A stretch of DNA of 64,000 nucleotides, from contig NZ_JAKGSB010000001.1 of NCBI RefSeq assembly GCF_021568905.1, forward strand, positions 1,153,712-1,217,711, in the 5' to 3' direction. The notes beneath the pieces were generated by a model. It was not told where the DNA came from. It saw only the letters and a list, made by a program, of their open reading frames with translations, and made no database searches. Shown here one piece after another: positions 46,415-56,504 of the stretch (positions are counted from its first letter, which is position 1; each line of letters begins with the position of its first letter). A program made the translations under genes and the position numbers. The DNA is from Zavarzinia marina. GTDB taxonomy: Bacteria > Pseudomonadota > Alphaproteobacteria > Zavarziniales > Zavarziniaceae.

Positions 46415-46496
46415 CGTCGTCCCGGCGAAGGCCGGGACCTTCCCCAGGCAAAGGCGCACTCTCGTCGAGAGACCCCGGCCTTCTGCCTTGGTGACG
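46415..46496. repeat. Double-hairpin interspersed repeat, copy C
   Basis: This copy begins CGTCGTCCCGGCGAAGGCC and ends GGTGACG, with the right arm degenerated (CCCCGGCCTTCTGCCTTGG). The centre TTCCCCAGGC...CTCTCGTCGAGAG resembles that of copies A and E. It lies between the convergent ABC transporter and TPR protein genes. Confidence 0.8.
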
Positions 46497-46515
46497 CGTT
46501 GAAAGGCGGGGAGAA

Positions 46516-47436
46516 TCAGCCCTTGGCGGCGGCGCGGGCGTGGTCGCGCCAGCGGGCCGCTTCGGCGGCCAGATTGGCGGCGACGGCGTCGTTGCCCATG
46601 GCGCGTTCGGCCTGTTCGAGATCGCCGAGGGCGGTCAGGAAATCCTCCACCAGGCCGATGTTGCGGGTCTCGTTGACGAGGTCGCGCATGGCCTCGACCG
46701 AGGTCATGAGATGGGGGTGGGCTTCGAGCGGTCGGCCGGCGGCGATATAGGCGCGGCCGAGCCGGTTGCAGGCCGCCGCCCTGGTGTTGAACAGCATGGG
46801 CGGCAGGCGCCCCTCCGTCTCCTCGGCGAAGGCGTGCAGTTCGTCGATGCAGGTGGTCAATTCCTCGATCGCCGCCTCGTGGTCCTCCAGCGCGATCAGG
46901 AGGCGGCCGAGCGCGTTGCGGGCCGAGGCCAGGCCCGGGCGCTGGTCCGGCAGATCACTGCGCCCCAGAAGCCCGGCGCGACGCGCCACCGCCTCCGCCT
47001 GGGCATCGCGGGCCCCTTCGCGCCGGCCCAGCATTTCGAGGGAGGCGGCGCGGGCCTGCGCCAGATCCGCCAGCAGGGGCGCCCCCAGGCCGCGCCCGTC
47101 GCCCCTTGTCGCGGTGGCGACGGCGGCAGACTGGATGGCGCGGGCGATCGCCGCCTCGTGATCGCCGAGGGTCTGGAGCACGCGGACCGACAGCAGGCCC
47201 AGGATCGCCTTCTCGATGCCGAAGCCGGAGAGCGCCGGGATCGCCCATACGGTATCGAGAAATGCCGCCGCGTCCCGCCCCATGGCGCGGCTCATATAGG
47301 CGTCCACCAGCCGGCGCGCACCGTCGAGCAGGCGGGCGACGACGGCGTCGTCCGGCGCCCCCGCCATCTGGGCGACGGCTTCGTCGACCATGGCCTTCAG
47401 GGGTTCGAACTCGGGAACGGCGGCGTGGCTGGACAT
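46516..47436 (-). CDS. Tetratricopeptide-like helical repeat protein
   Basis: A 306-residue all-helical, alanine-rich protein with TPR-like units, for example ALGRLLIALEDHEAAIEEL and AACNRLGRAYIAAGRPLEAH. There is no signal peptide or membrane segment. It is transcribed toward the ABC transporter gene and away from the Crp-type gene, sharing a 117-bp promoter region with the latter. A scaffold role within the signalling cluster is possible but not shown. Confidence 0.75.
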   Translation of the reverse strand: MSSHAAVPEFEPLKAMVDEAVAQMAGAPDDAVVARLLDGARRLVDAYMSRAMGRDAAAFLDTVWAIPALSGFGIEKAILGLLSVRVLQTLGDHEAAIARAIQSAAVATATRGDGRGLGAPLLADLAQARAASLEMLGRREGARDAQAEAVARRAGLLGRSDLPDQRPGLASARNALGRLLIALEDHEAAIEELTTCIDELHAFAEETEGRLPPMLFNTRAAACNRLGRAYIAAGRPLEAHPHLMTSVEAMRDLVNETRNIGLVEDFLTALGDLEQAERAMGNDAVAANLAAEAARWRDHARAAAKG

Positions 47437-47553
47437 CTCTACCTCTTCAAGGGGCGCGCATTACGGTCTTGGCCCTGAACGTCTGAGGCTTCAATATGCC
47501 GTCGCCGCGCACGAAGGCCAAGTAAGCTAGGGCCTATCAAGGAAACGGGGGAC

Positions 47554-48261
47554 ATGAACGACGACGATCGCGCCGCACGCCGCGCCCTGCTCACCCGTCA
47601 CTTCCTGCTGCGCGACGTCGCCGAGAGCGTGCTGGACGATCTGATCTCCTTCTCGACCACCCGGCGCTATCTCGACGACGAGGTGATCTTCGCCAAGGGC
47701 GACGACGGCAACGGCCTCTACGGCATCCTCGAAGGCCAGGTGCGCATTTTCGCGGGCGACGCCGAGGGACGCGAGATCACCCTGAACATCCTCGACACCG
47801 GCGAATTGTTCGGCGAGATCGCGCTGATCGACGGCAAGTCGCGCTCGGCCGATGCCGCCGCCATCGGCAAGACCACCCTGTTCCACATTCCGCGCCGCCA
47901 TTTCCTGCCCTATCTGCATCAGAGCCCGGATTTCTGCGTGAGCCTGCTGGAGATCATCTGCGCGCGCGTGCGCTGGACGTCGAGCGTGATCGAGGACCGT
48001 GCCTTCCTGGGTCTCGAGGCGCGGCTCGCCAAATGGCTGCTGCTGCTGGCCGAGGGATCGGGCGGCAGCACCGAGGGCGACGAGATGCGCCTGCGCCTGA
48101 AACTGTCCCAGCGCGAATTGGGCGCCCTGGTCGGCACCTCGCGCGAGGCGGTGAACAAGCAGTTCGCGCTGTGGCGCGACGAAGGCCTGATCAGCACCGA
48201 CAAGGGCGTCCTGACCCTGCATTATCCCGACCAGTTCCGTGCCCTGGCCGAACTGGACTGA
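47554..48261 (+). CDS. Crp/Fnr-family cyclic-nucleotide-responsive regulator
   Basis: The 235-residue protein has an N-terminal cNMP-binding domain with the phosphate-binding cassette FGEIAL (86-91) ... SRSA (Arg97-Ser98), both residues needed for cyclic nucleotide binding, and a C-terminal Crp-type helix-turn-helix with LSQRELGALVGTSREAVNKQF (about 186-206). There is no Fnr Cys cluster. The next gene is a nucleotide cyclase, so this regulator is its likely effector. A TTGGCC/CAATAT pair (47469-47497, 17-bp spacer) is a weak promoter candidate. Confidence 0.9.
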   Translation: MNDDDRAARRALLTRHFLLRDVAESVLDDLISFSTTRRYLDDEVIFAKGDDGNGLYGILEGQVRIFAGDAEGREITLNILDTGELFGEIALIDGKSRSADAAAIGKTTLFHIPRRHFLPYLHQSPDFCVSLLEIICARVRWTSSVIEDRAFLGLEARLAKWLLLLAEGSGGSTEGDEMRLRLKLSQRELGALVGTSREAVNKQFALWRDEGLISTDKGVLTLHYPDQFRALAELD

Positions 48262-48286
48262 AGCGAGAAGAAAAGAGTCCCGTCCC

Positions 48287-50110
48287 ATGTCAGAGGTGAT
48301 CGAAGAGGTTCTGCGCAAGGTCGTTGCCGCCCGCAAGCGGGGCGAATTGTTCGAAGCCTTCGATCTCGCCCGCGCCGCCATCGAGGAACACGGCGGCGAT
48401 CACCGCCTCGCCTATGAGGCGGTGCTGTGCCTGGCGCGCGCCGGCGCCAGCGAGCTGGCTCACATGCGCTACGGGGAATTCGGCCTCAGCCCCGATCTCG
48501 GGCTCGACTACGCGACCTTGCTCGGCCGGATCGAGAAGGACGAGGCACTGGCCCTGTCCGGCGAAGCGCGGCGCGAAAAGCTGCATCAGGCGGCGGAAGC
48601 CTATCGCGCCGCCTATGACCGCTATCCCGACTACTACCCGGCGATCAACGCGGCGACGCTCTATCTGCTGTCGGGCGACGAAGCGGGCGCCCGCACTTTC
48701 GCCGGCCGCGCCAAGGCCCATCTCGACGACGTGCTGGCCCGGGGCAAGCCGAATTTCTGGGACCTCGCCACCGAGGCGGAGGCGGCATTGATCCTGGGCG
48801 ACACGGCGGCGGCGGCGAAGGCGATCCGGGATGCCATGACCCTGCCTGACCTCGATGTGACGGCCGTCGCTTCCACGCGGCGCCAATTGCGCTTGGTTGT
48901 CGCCGAAAAAGGACAAGACCCCGCCCTGCTGGATCCCATGACGCCGCCGACGGTCGCTCATTTCACCGGCCACCGCCTCACCCCCTGGGGCAGGCCCGGC
49001 CGATTTCCCGCCGCCATGGAGGCGGAGGTCGCGGACCTGATCCGCGCCGCGGTGGCGCGCCACGGCATCAAGGCCGGCTATGGCTCGCTGGCGTCGGGCG
49101 CCGACATCCTCTTCGCCGAGGCGATCCTGGCGGCGGGCGGCGAGGTTCATGTCGTGCTGCCCTTCGCCTTCGACGATTTCGTGCGCATCTCGGTCGCGGA
49201 CTCCGGCCCCGGATGGGTGGAACGCTTCGAGACGCTGATCCATGACCCCCGCGTCAAGGTCTCGCTCGCCACTTTCGATCCCTTCCTCGGCGACGACGAG
49301 ATCTTCGGCTATGCCGCGCGCTATGCCATGGGTCTCGCGGTGATCCGGGCCGAGATGCTGGGCGGTCCCGCCGTGCAGCTCGCGGTCTGGGACGGCGTCT
49401 CCGGCGAAGGGCCGGCCGGCACGGCGGCGGACGTCGCCTTCTGGCGCGGCGCCCTGCAGCGCGACTGCGAGGTGATCTGGCCCGGCGGCACCGCGACCGC
49501 CGAAACCGCCGTCGGTCAGCGCGCAAGCAGGGCCGATGCCGAGCCCTATGCGGCGCCGGCGGGCGACGGCCGGCCCCACCGGGTGCTGCGCGCCCTCCTC
49601 TTCTGCGACGTCAAGGGTTTCTCGAAGCTGAACGACGTGACCATCCCGGTCTTCTTCAAGGAAGTGATGGGCAGCCTGGCGCGGGCGACCAAGCGCCACC
49701 AGGATTCGATCCTGCTGAAGAACACCTGGGGCGATGCCATCCACACGATCATGTCCGACGCCCCCTCGGCGGCGGCACTCGCCCTCGACCTCCAGGAAGA
49801 GATGAACCGCATCGACCTCGCCGCCCTCGGCCTGCCCGACGGGCTGGCGCTTCGGGTCGGCGGCCATGTCGGGCCGATCTATTCGAGTTGGGACAATGTC
49901 CTCGAGGAAGAGACCTTCTTCGGCGCCCAGGTGACGCGCTGCGCCCGGATCGAGCCCATCGCCTTCACCGGCAAGGTCTTCGTCTCGGAAGCCTTCGCCG
50001 CCGAGTTGGCCCTGACCTCGACCGATTTCAGTGCCGAATACGTCGGCACCATCCCGACCGCCAAGCAGTTCGGCCGCATGCCCATGTATCTGCTGCGCAG
50101 GCGGGCTTAA
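48287..50110 (+). CDS. Multidomain protein: helical TRAFs-binding-like region, SLOG-like domain and class III nucleotide cyclase
   Basis: A 607-residue protein of three parts. Residues 1-215 are helical and TPR-like, resembling the TRAFs-binding/DUF4071 domain. Residues 220-400 contain FTGHRLTPWGRPGRFP and GYGSLASGADILFAEAIL, a Rossmann-like SLOG pattern used to bind nucleotide-derived ligands. Residues 430-607 form a class III cyclase: metal Asp441 in LLFCDVKGFSKL and Asp483 in NTWGDAIH, with Arg554 in VTRCARIEP. The usual transition-state Asn is Thr550. It probably makes cAMP or cGMP for the Crp-type protein encoded just upstream; product not determined. Confidence 0.8.
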   Translation: MSEVIEEVLRKVVAARKRGELFEAFDLARAAIEEHGGDHRLAYEAVLCLARAGASELAHMRYGEFGLSPDLGLDYATLLGRIEKDEALALSGEARREKLHQAAEAYRAAYDRYPDYYPAINAATLYLLSGDEAGARTFAGRAKAHLDDVLARGKPNFWDLATEAEAALILGDTAAAAKAIRDAMTLPDLDVTAVASTRRQLRLVVAEKGQDPALLDPMTPPTVAHFTGHRLTPWGRPGRFPAAMEAEVADLIRAAVARHGIKAGYGSLASGADILFAEAILAAGGEVHVVLPFAFDDFVRISVADSGPGWVERFETLIHDPRVKVSLATFDPFLGDDEIFGYAARYAMGLAVIRAEMLGGPAVQLAVWDGVSGEGPAGTAADVAFWRGALQRDCEVIWPGGTATAETAVGQRASRADAEPYAAPAGDGRPHRVLRALLFCDVKGFSKLNDVTIPVFFKEVMGSLARATKRHQDSILLKNTWGDAIHTIMSDAPSAAALALDLQEEMNRIDLAALGLPDGLALRVGGHVGPIYSSWDNVLEEETFFGAQVTRCARIEPIAFTGKVFVSEAFAAELALTSTDFSAEYVGTIPTAKQFGRMPMYLLRRRA

Positions 50111-50126
50111 TCTTCTGTCAGACATC

Positions 50127-50206
50127 CGTCGTCCCGGCGCGGCCGGGACCTCGATCAGGAAAGGCCGCCCTTGCGGCAAAAGATCCCGGCCTGCGCCGGG
50201 ATGACG
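50127..50206. repeat. Double-hairpin interspersed repeat, copy D
   Basis: Left arm CGTCGTCCCGGCGCGGCC and right arm GATCCCGGCCTGCGCCGG, ending GATGACG, with a different centre from the other copies. It lies between the convergent cyclase and HD-domain genes. Confidence 0.8.
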
Positions 50207-50213
50207 AGCAAGG

Positions 50214-50828
50214 TTACTTTCCCTTGCCCGCCATGAAGGCTTCGAGCCGGCGGAGTTCGGTCAGGAATGCCTCTTCCGCCCGCTTGGCCGGCCAGGGTTC
50301 GAGCGTCCTGTCCAGCGGCGGCTCCAACATGCCGAAAGTGGCGGGGTCGCGGGCTTCGGCCGGGGTCAGGCCGACCAGTTGCACCGCCTCGGTCGCGGCC
50401 AGCGCCTTGTCGGCCTTCTTGATCCGCCGGGTCATTTCCGCCGGCAGGGGAAACGGCAGGCCGTAGCGGGTGTGGACGGCACGCTGCACGCCGTCCTCCA
50501 GCCGCCGCCAGGCGGGGCCGAGGAAGGGCTTCAGGGGCGTGATCACGTCCATGCCGAGAAGCCCCTCGCAGGCGTCGTGCAGCAGGGTCGCGAGTTCGAG
50601 CTTCAGGGAGAGGCGCGAGGCCGGCGTGGCGCGCCGCACCTCGGCCAATACGTCGAGGGAATGCTGGGCCACCGAATAGGCGAATTCGCCCCGCGTCGCG
50701 CCGTTCCAGCGCGCCACCCGCGACAGGCCGAGGGCGATGTCCGTGTCCTCGAAATCGAAGGCGGCGGGATTGGCGAGGTCCAGGCGGCGCCCCGAGAGGA
50801 AACGCTGCCAGACGCGGGATTCGTTCAT
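50214..50828 (-). CDS. HD-domain phosphohydrolase (YfbR-like)
   Basis: A 204-residue HD-superfamily protein. Metal-binding residues fit the His of SVAQHSLDV, the HD pair in LATLLHDACEG and the Asp in KADKALAATE. YfbR-like members are 5'-deoxynucleotidases, so dNMP hydrolysis is the best guess. ATG 50828 is preferred over the upstream frame, which lacks family similarity. It lies at the end of the liv operon in the opposite order of function and is probably independent; it converges on the cyclase gene. Confidence 0.85.
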   Translation of the reverse strand: MNESRVWQRFLSGRRLDLANPAAFDFEDTDIALGLSRVARWNGATRGEFAYSVAQHSLDVLAEVRRATPASRLSLKLELATLLHDACEGLLGMDVITPLKPFLGPAWRRLEDGVQRAVHTRYGLPFPLPAEMTRRIKKADKALAATEAVQLVGLTPAEARDPATFGMLEPPLDRTLEPWPAKRAEEAFLTELRRLEAFMAGKGK

Positions 50829-50894
50829 CGGGGGCACCGGTGCTCTGGAAACGCCCGTCTTACGCCGAAGACGGGCGTCCCGCAACCGGGGCGC

Positions 50895-51875
50895 TCAGTG
50901 CTTGCGCCGGCCCAGGAAGGCGTTGAATTCGCCGACGATGCCGCGCCGGAACACCAGCACGCAGACGACGAAGATGACGCCGATCACCGTCGTCACCGGC
51001 AGGCCCGAGGTGGCGAGGAAATTCTCCAGCGAAACCACCAGGGTGGCGCCCACCGCCGGTCCGACCAATGTGCCGACGCCGCCGAGCAGCGTCATCAGAA
51101 TGACTTCGCCCGACATCTGCCACTGCACGTCGGTCAGCGAGGCGAGCTGGACCGTGAGCGCCTTGGTGCCGCCGGCGACCCCGGTCAGCGCCGCCGAGAG
51201 CGTGAAGGCGATCAGCTTGAAGCGGTCGACGTTGTAGCCGAGCGAGATGGCGCGCGGCTCGTTCTCGCGGATCGACTTGAGGACCGCGCCGAAGGGCGAA
51301 TTCACCACCCGCCAGATGAAGGCGAAGCAGATCAGGAACACGGCGACGACGAAGTAATACATCACCAGTGGCTCGTCGAGGCTGATCAGGCCGAAGAGTT
51401 CGCCGCGCGGCACGCCCTGCAGGCCGTCCTCGCCGCCGGTGATGCCCGTCACCTGCAGGGCCAGGAAGAACACCATCTGCGACAGCGCGAGGGTGATCAT
51501 GGCGAAATAGATGCCCTGCCGCCGGATCGCCACCCAGCCGAAGACGAAGCCGAAGACGCCGCCGACGAGCCCGCCGAAGAGGATCGAGAGTTCGGGCGTC
51601 AGGCCGAAGAATTTGGCCGAATAGCCGGTGGCATAGGCCGCCGCCCCGAAGAAGGCGGCATGCCCGAACGACAGCAGGCCGACGAAGCCGAGCACCAGAT
51701 TGAAGGCGCAGGCGAAAAGCGCGAAGCACAGTGCCTTCATGACGAAGGCGGGATAGAGCACATAGGGCGCCGCCAGCAGGGCGACGATCAGGATCGCGCC
51801 GATGATCAGGCTGGCCCGGCCGGAGAAGCGGCCGGTGACGGTGCCCGAAGGCGTGGTCGAATATTTGACGGACAT
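50895..51875 (-). CDS. livM: Branched-chain amino-acid type ABC permease LivM
   Basis: The 326-residue inner-membrane permease has about nine helices and the LivM-specific LSFGHAAFFGAAAYATGY and the EAA-like loop SIRENEPRAISLGYN that contacts the ATPase. It pairs with LivH to form the channel for branched-chain amino acids or related amides. Start ATG 51875 lies 2 bp after the livH stop. It is the last gene of the livG-F-K-H-M operon. Confidence 0.94.
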   Translation of the reverse strand: MSVKYSTTPSGTVTGRFSGRASLIIGAILIVALLAAPYVLYPAFVMKALCFALFACAFNLVLGFVGLLSFGHAAFFGAAAYATGYSAKFFGLTPELSILFGGLVGGVFGFVFGWVAIRRQGIYFAMITLALSQMVFFLALQVTGITGGEDGLQGVPRGELFGLISLDEPLVMYYFVVAVFLICFAFIWRVVNSPFGAVLKSIRENEPRAISLGYNVDRFKLIAFTLSAALTGVAGGTKALTVQLASLTDVQWQMSGEVILMTLLGGVGTLVGPAVGATLVVSLENFLATSGLPVTTVIGVIFVVCVLVFRRGIVGEFNAFLGRRKH

Positions 51876-51877
51876 GA

Positions 51878-52765
51878 TCAGCGCTCCCGTCCGAAGAGGC
51901 CCGCGGGGCGCAGCAGAAGCACCACCACCATGATCACGAAGACGACGATGTTGGCGGCTTCGGGCATGAAGACCTTGGTCAGGCCCTCGAGGAGGCCGAG
52001 CAGATAGCCCGAGACCACGGCCCCGAAGATGGAACCCATGCCGCCGATCACGACGACCGCGAAGACGACGATGATGAGGTTGGAGCCCATCAGCGGATTG
52101 ACCGAATAGATCGGCGCCGCCATCACCCCGGCCAGACCGGCGAGCGCGACGCCGAAGCCGTAGGTCAGGGTGATCATCACCGGCACGTTGATGCCGAAGG
52201 ACTGCACCAGGCGCGGGTTCTCGGTCGCCGCCCGCAGGTAGGAGCCGAGGCGCGTCTTCTCGATCGCGTACCAGGTGGCCGCGCAGACGGCGATCGACAG
52301 CACCACGACCCAGCCCCGGTAATAGGGCAGGAACATGAAGCCGAGATTGGTGCCGCCCTTGAACAGGTCCGGCGTCGTGTAGGACTGGCCGGAAACACCG
52401 TAGAAGTGCTTGAAGATGCCTTCGAGGATCAGGGCGAGCCCGAAGGTGAAGAGCAGACCGTAGAGATGGTCGAGCTTGTAGAGCCGCTGCAGCATCGTCT
52501 TCTCGATGACGATGCCGACGGCGCCGACGGCGACGGGACTGAGCACCAGCGCCCACCAATAGCCCAGCCCCAGATATTGGAGCAGGAACCAGGCCACGAA
52601 CGCCCCCAGCATGTAGAGGGCGCCGTGGGCGAAGTTGATCACATTGAGCATGCCGAAGATCACGGCGAGCCCCAGGCTGAGCAAGGCATAGAAGGAGCCG
52701 TTGATCAGACCCAGCAGAAGCTGGCCGAACAGGGCCTGCGGCGGAATGCCGATCAGTTCAAACAT
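51878..52765 (-). CDS. livH: Branched-chain amino-acid type ABC permease LivH
   Basis: A 295-residue permease with about eight helices. Typical LivH features are LGLAVIFGMLNVINFAHGALYMLGAF and the cytoplasmic loop RAATENPRLVQSFGIN with the EAA-like contact; the C terminus GLFGRER is also usual. With LivM it forms the membrane part of the transporter. It follows the binding-protein gene by 37 bp. Confidence 0.94.
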   Translation of the reverse strand: MFELIGIPPQALFGQLLLGLINGSFYALLSLGLAVIFGMLNVINFAHGALYMLGAFVAWFLLQYLGLGYWWALVLSPVAVGAVGIVIEKTMLQRLYKLDHLYGLLFTFGLALILEGIFKHFYGVSGQSYTTPDLFKGGTNLGFMFLPYYRGWVVVLSIAVCAATWYAIEKTRLGSYLRAATENPRLVQSFGINVPVMITLTYGFGVALAGLAGVMAAPIYSVNPLMGSNLIIVVFAVVVIGGMGSIFGAVVSGYLLGLLEGLTKVFMPEAANIVVFVIMVVVLLLRPAGLFGRER

Positions 52766-52802
52766 GGCAACGATCCCGTCGTCGTCGGTTCACCGGACCC
52801 AA

Positions 52803-54011
52803 TTATTCGACGAGCGCGCAGCCCGATTCCTTCGGATCCTGGAAGGCCTCGGCGCCCGGCACGGTGCGGACCAGCTTGTAGACGTCCCACTCGCCCGTCG
52901 ATTCCTCGGGCTTCTTCACTTCCATGAGATACATGTCGTGAATCATGCGGCCGTTGGCGGCGATCGTGCCGTCGTGGACCACGGCGTCCTTCACCGGCAT
53001 CTCCTTCATCTTGGCGGCGACCGTCGCCCCGTCGTCGGTGCCCGCCGCCTCGACCGCCTTCAGATAGTGGAGGGTGCTGGAATAGACCGAGGCCTGCACC
53101 ATGGTCGGCATCCGGCCCACCTTCTCGTTGAAGCGTTCCGCGAAGGCGCGGGTCTCGTCGTCCATGTTCCAGTAGAAGCCGGTGGTGACGTTCAGGCCCT
53201 GGCCGAGTTCGAGACCGATCGAATGGATGTCGCTGAGGAAGGCGAGCAGCGCGACCAGCTTCTGGCCGCCGGCGACGATGCCGAATTCCGACGCCTGCTT
53301 CACCGAATTGATGGTGTCCTGGCCGGCATTGGCGAAGCCGATCACCTTGGCGCCCGAAGCCTGGGCCTGCAGCAGATAGGACGACAGGTCGGCCGAGGGG
53401 AACGGGTGGCGCACGGTGCCCACCAGGGTGGCGCCCTTCTCGGCGATCACCGAGGCGGCATCGGCTTCGAGGCTGTGGCCGAAGGCGTAGTCCGCCGTGA
53501 TGATGTACCAGCTGTCGCCGCCCTCGGCGATGACGGCGGGCGAGGTCACATGGGCCAGCGAATAGGTGTCGTAGATCCAGTGGAAGCCGGTCGCGGTGCA
53601 TTCCTTCTGGGTCAGGCGCACGGTGGCGGCGCCCGAATTGATCGTCACCACGCCCTTCTCGCCGCCGATGCCCTGCACGGCGAGGCCGACCGAGGAGGTG
53701 ACGAGATCGACGATGACGTCGGCGCCCTGGGCGTCGATCCATTCGCGGGCGATGGTCGAGGCGATGTCGGGCTTGTTCTGGTGGTCGGCCGAGAGGATTT
53801 CGATCGGCTTGCCGAGAACGGTGCCGCCGTAGTCGGCGACGGCCATTTCGGCGGCGGCGATCGAACCCTTGCCGGCGATGTCGGCATAGACGCCCGACAG
53901 ATCGGTGAGCACGCCGACGACGACCTTGTCGCCGGACAGGCCTTCGGCCATTGCGGTGCCGGTGATCAGGGCGGAAGCCGCGACGCCGGCGAGAAGAGCC
54001 TTCTTGAACAT
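52803..54011 (-). CDS. Periplasmic substrate-binding protein of liv-type ABC transporter
   Basis: A 402-residue exported protein with a signal peptide (MFKKALLAGVAASALITG..AMA) and a LivK-type (Peripla_BP_6) fold: VVVGVLTDLSGVYADIAG, the ligand-side ADHQNKPDIAST and DYAFGHSLEADAAS. It delivers substrate to LivHM. Ligand identity is not evident; members bind branched-chain amino acids, amides, urea or aromatic acids. It is encoded between livF and livH. Confidence 0.92.
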   Translation of the reverse strand: MFKKALLAGVAASALITGTAMAEGLSGDKVVVGVLTDLSGVYADIAGKGSIAAAEMAVADYGGTVLGKPIEILSADHQNKPDIASTIAREWIDAQGADVIVDLVTSSVGLAVQGIGGEKGVVTINSGAATVRLTQKECTATGFHWIYDTYSLAHVTSPAVIAEGGDSWYIITADYAFGHSLEADAASVIAEKGATLVGTVRHPFPSADLSSYLLQAQASGAKVIGFANAGQDTINSVKQASEFGIVAGGQKLVALLAFLSDIHSIGLELGQGLNVTTGFYWNMDDETRAFAERFNEKVGRMPTMVQASVYSSTLHYLKAVEAAGTDDGATVAAKMKEMPVKDAVVHDGTIAANGRMIHDMYLMEVKKPEESTGEWDVYKLVRTVPGAEAFQDPKESGCALVE

Positions 54012-54066
54012 TCTACAGTCTCCCCAGGGTAGTCGGGGCCGGCGGCCCCATTTGTTATCTGTTGAA

Positions 54067-54793
<727 letters not shown>

Positions 54794-54801
<8 letters not shown>

Positions 54802-55546
54802 GGCCGGTCCCCATATAGGCTTCGATCACGTCGGGATTGTTCGAGACGACGTCATAGGGCCCTTCCGCCAGGATCTGGCCGCGCTGCAGCACGGTGATCG
54901 TGTCGGACAGGCCGGAGACGACGGACATGTTGTGTTCCACCATCAGGATCGTGCGGCCTTCGCGCACGCGGCGGATCAGGTCGATGATACGTCCGACATC
55001 CTCGTGCCCCATGCCCTGGGTCGGTTCGTCCAGCAGCATCAGGTCGGGATCGAGGGCGAGCGTGGTCGCGATCTCCAGGGCGCGCTTGCGGCCATAGGAG
55101 AGTTCCACCGCCGGCGTGTGCAGGAAGGGCCCGAGGCCGACGTCCTCGACCAGTTGCTTCGCGCGCTCGTCCAGGTAATCCATCTCGCGCACGGAACGCC
55201 AGAAATGGAACACCTTGGGGCTCGGCGCCTGCAACGCCACCCGCACGTTCTCGAGCACGGTCAGATGGGGAAACACCGCCGAGATCTGGAACGAGCGCAC
55301 CACGCCCATGCGGGCGATTTCCGCCGGCTTGGCGCGGGTGATGTCGCGGCCGTTGAAGCGGACATGGCCGGTGGTCGGCTGCAGGAACTTGGTCAGCAGA
55401 TTGAAGACGGTGGTCTTGCCGGCACCGTTCGGTCCGATCAAGGCATGGATGCTGCCGCGCTGAACCTTGAGATTCACGTCGTTGACGGCGACGAAACCAC
55501 GAAATTCCTTGGTCAAGCCCTCGGTTTCGAGAACCAGATCGCTCAA
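54794..55546 (-). CDS. livG: ABC transporter ATPase LivG
   Basis: A 250-residue ATPase (from TTG 55546) with Walker A GPNGAGKTT, the degenerate LivG signature LSYGRKR in place of LSGGQ, and Walker B LMLLDEPTQGMGHED. The TTG start is preferred because homologues begin (M)SDLVLETEGLTKEF and a GGTGGGGGG site precedes it; an ATG at 55573 is the alternative. It is the first gene of the operon, with a promoter in the 256-bp divergent region shared with crbR. Confidence 0.93.
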
Positions 55547-55802
55547 GAGAGCCCCCCACCTGTTCTGGCGCATCGGCACCGCCAGTCTGGGGCGATCAAA
55601 TCCGTGCGCCGGTTTCCTCCGTTCGGCCGGCATTTTCACTGCCGTTGGAAACCGTTTACCGGCATCGTCGTTGTGGGCCAGCCCCTACTTAAGTCTAATG
55701 GTTCAGTTTCTTGCTGTCGGCCATCGGGAATCGACAGACGGTGATTGCACCGCACGGCCGATGCCCGCTAGGGTCCAGGGGAGGGAACGAAAGATTACAA
55801 GA

Positions 55803-56465
55803 ATGGATGCTGCGGAAAGTGGCTGGACGGTCGTCGTCGCCGACGATCATCCCCTGGTGCGGGACGCGATGCGCCACGCCCTGACCCAGAGCCTGAAGGG
55901 AGTCGAGGTTCACGACGCCTCCAGCCTCGACGAGGCGAAGCAGATCGTCGACGGGCTGGGCACGGTCGATCTCGTCATTCTCGATCTCAACATGCCGGGC
56001 ATGGACGGTTTCACCGGCCTTGCCGCGCTGCGCGCCGCGCACCCGCTGGTGCCGGTCGCCATGGTCTCCGCCACCACGGACGAGACGGTGATGCGCCGCG
56101 CCATCGAATTCGGCGCCTCGGGCTTCATCCCGAAATCCGCGCCGCTGGAGACCATCGGCGAAGCGATCGGACATATCCTCGAGGGACAGGTCTGGCTGCC
56201 GCCCACCGCCGCCGAGGGGGCGAATGGCGCGGGCTCCAGCCGCCAGGACATCGAGCGCCGCCTCGGCGAACTGACGCCGCAGCAGCTCAAGGTGCTGTCG
56301 ATGATGTCCCAGGGCCTTCTCAACAAGCAGATCGCCTTCGAGCTCAGCGTCGGCGAGGCGACGGTGAAGGCCCATGTCACGGCGATCCTGAAGAAGCTGA
56401 ACGTCCACAGCCGCACCCAGGCCGTGATCGCCGCCCGCCTCCTCGACTTCAGGACGGTGGACTGA
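55803..56465 (+). CDS. crbR: CrbR-like LuxR-type response regulator
   Basis: The 220-residue regulator has a receiver domain (about 8-125; VVADDHPLVRDA, phospho-Asp in VILDLNMPGMDG, Lys in IPKSAPLE) and a LuxR HTH (about 155-215; LTPQQLKVLSMMSQG, NKQIAFELSVGEATVKAHVTA). Its position beside the SSS-domain kinase and acs matches CrbR/AgmR-like regulators that activate acetyl-CoA synthetase in the acetate switch (known in Vibrio and Pseudomonas). Name assigned by context and similarity. It is divergent from the liv operon and convergent with crbS. Confidence 0.85.
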   Translation: MDAAESGWTVVVADDHPLVRDAMRHALTQSLKGVEVHDASSLDEAKQIVDGLGTVDLVILDLNMPGMDGFTGLAALRAAHPLVPVAMVSATTDETVMRRAIEFGASGFIPKSAPLETIGEAIGHILEGQVWLPPTAAEGANGAGSSRQDIERRLGELTPQQLKVLSMMSQGLLNKQIAFELSVGEATVKAHVTAILKKLNVHSRTQAVIAARLLDFRTVD

Positions 56466-56504
56466 GGGGCCCGTCACCCTCATCCCCTTTCGTTCCTTCC
56501 TGTT

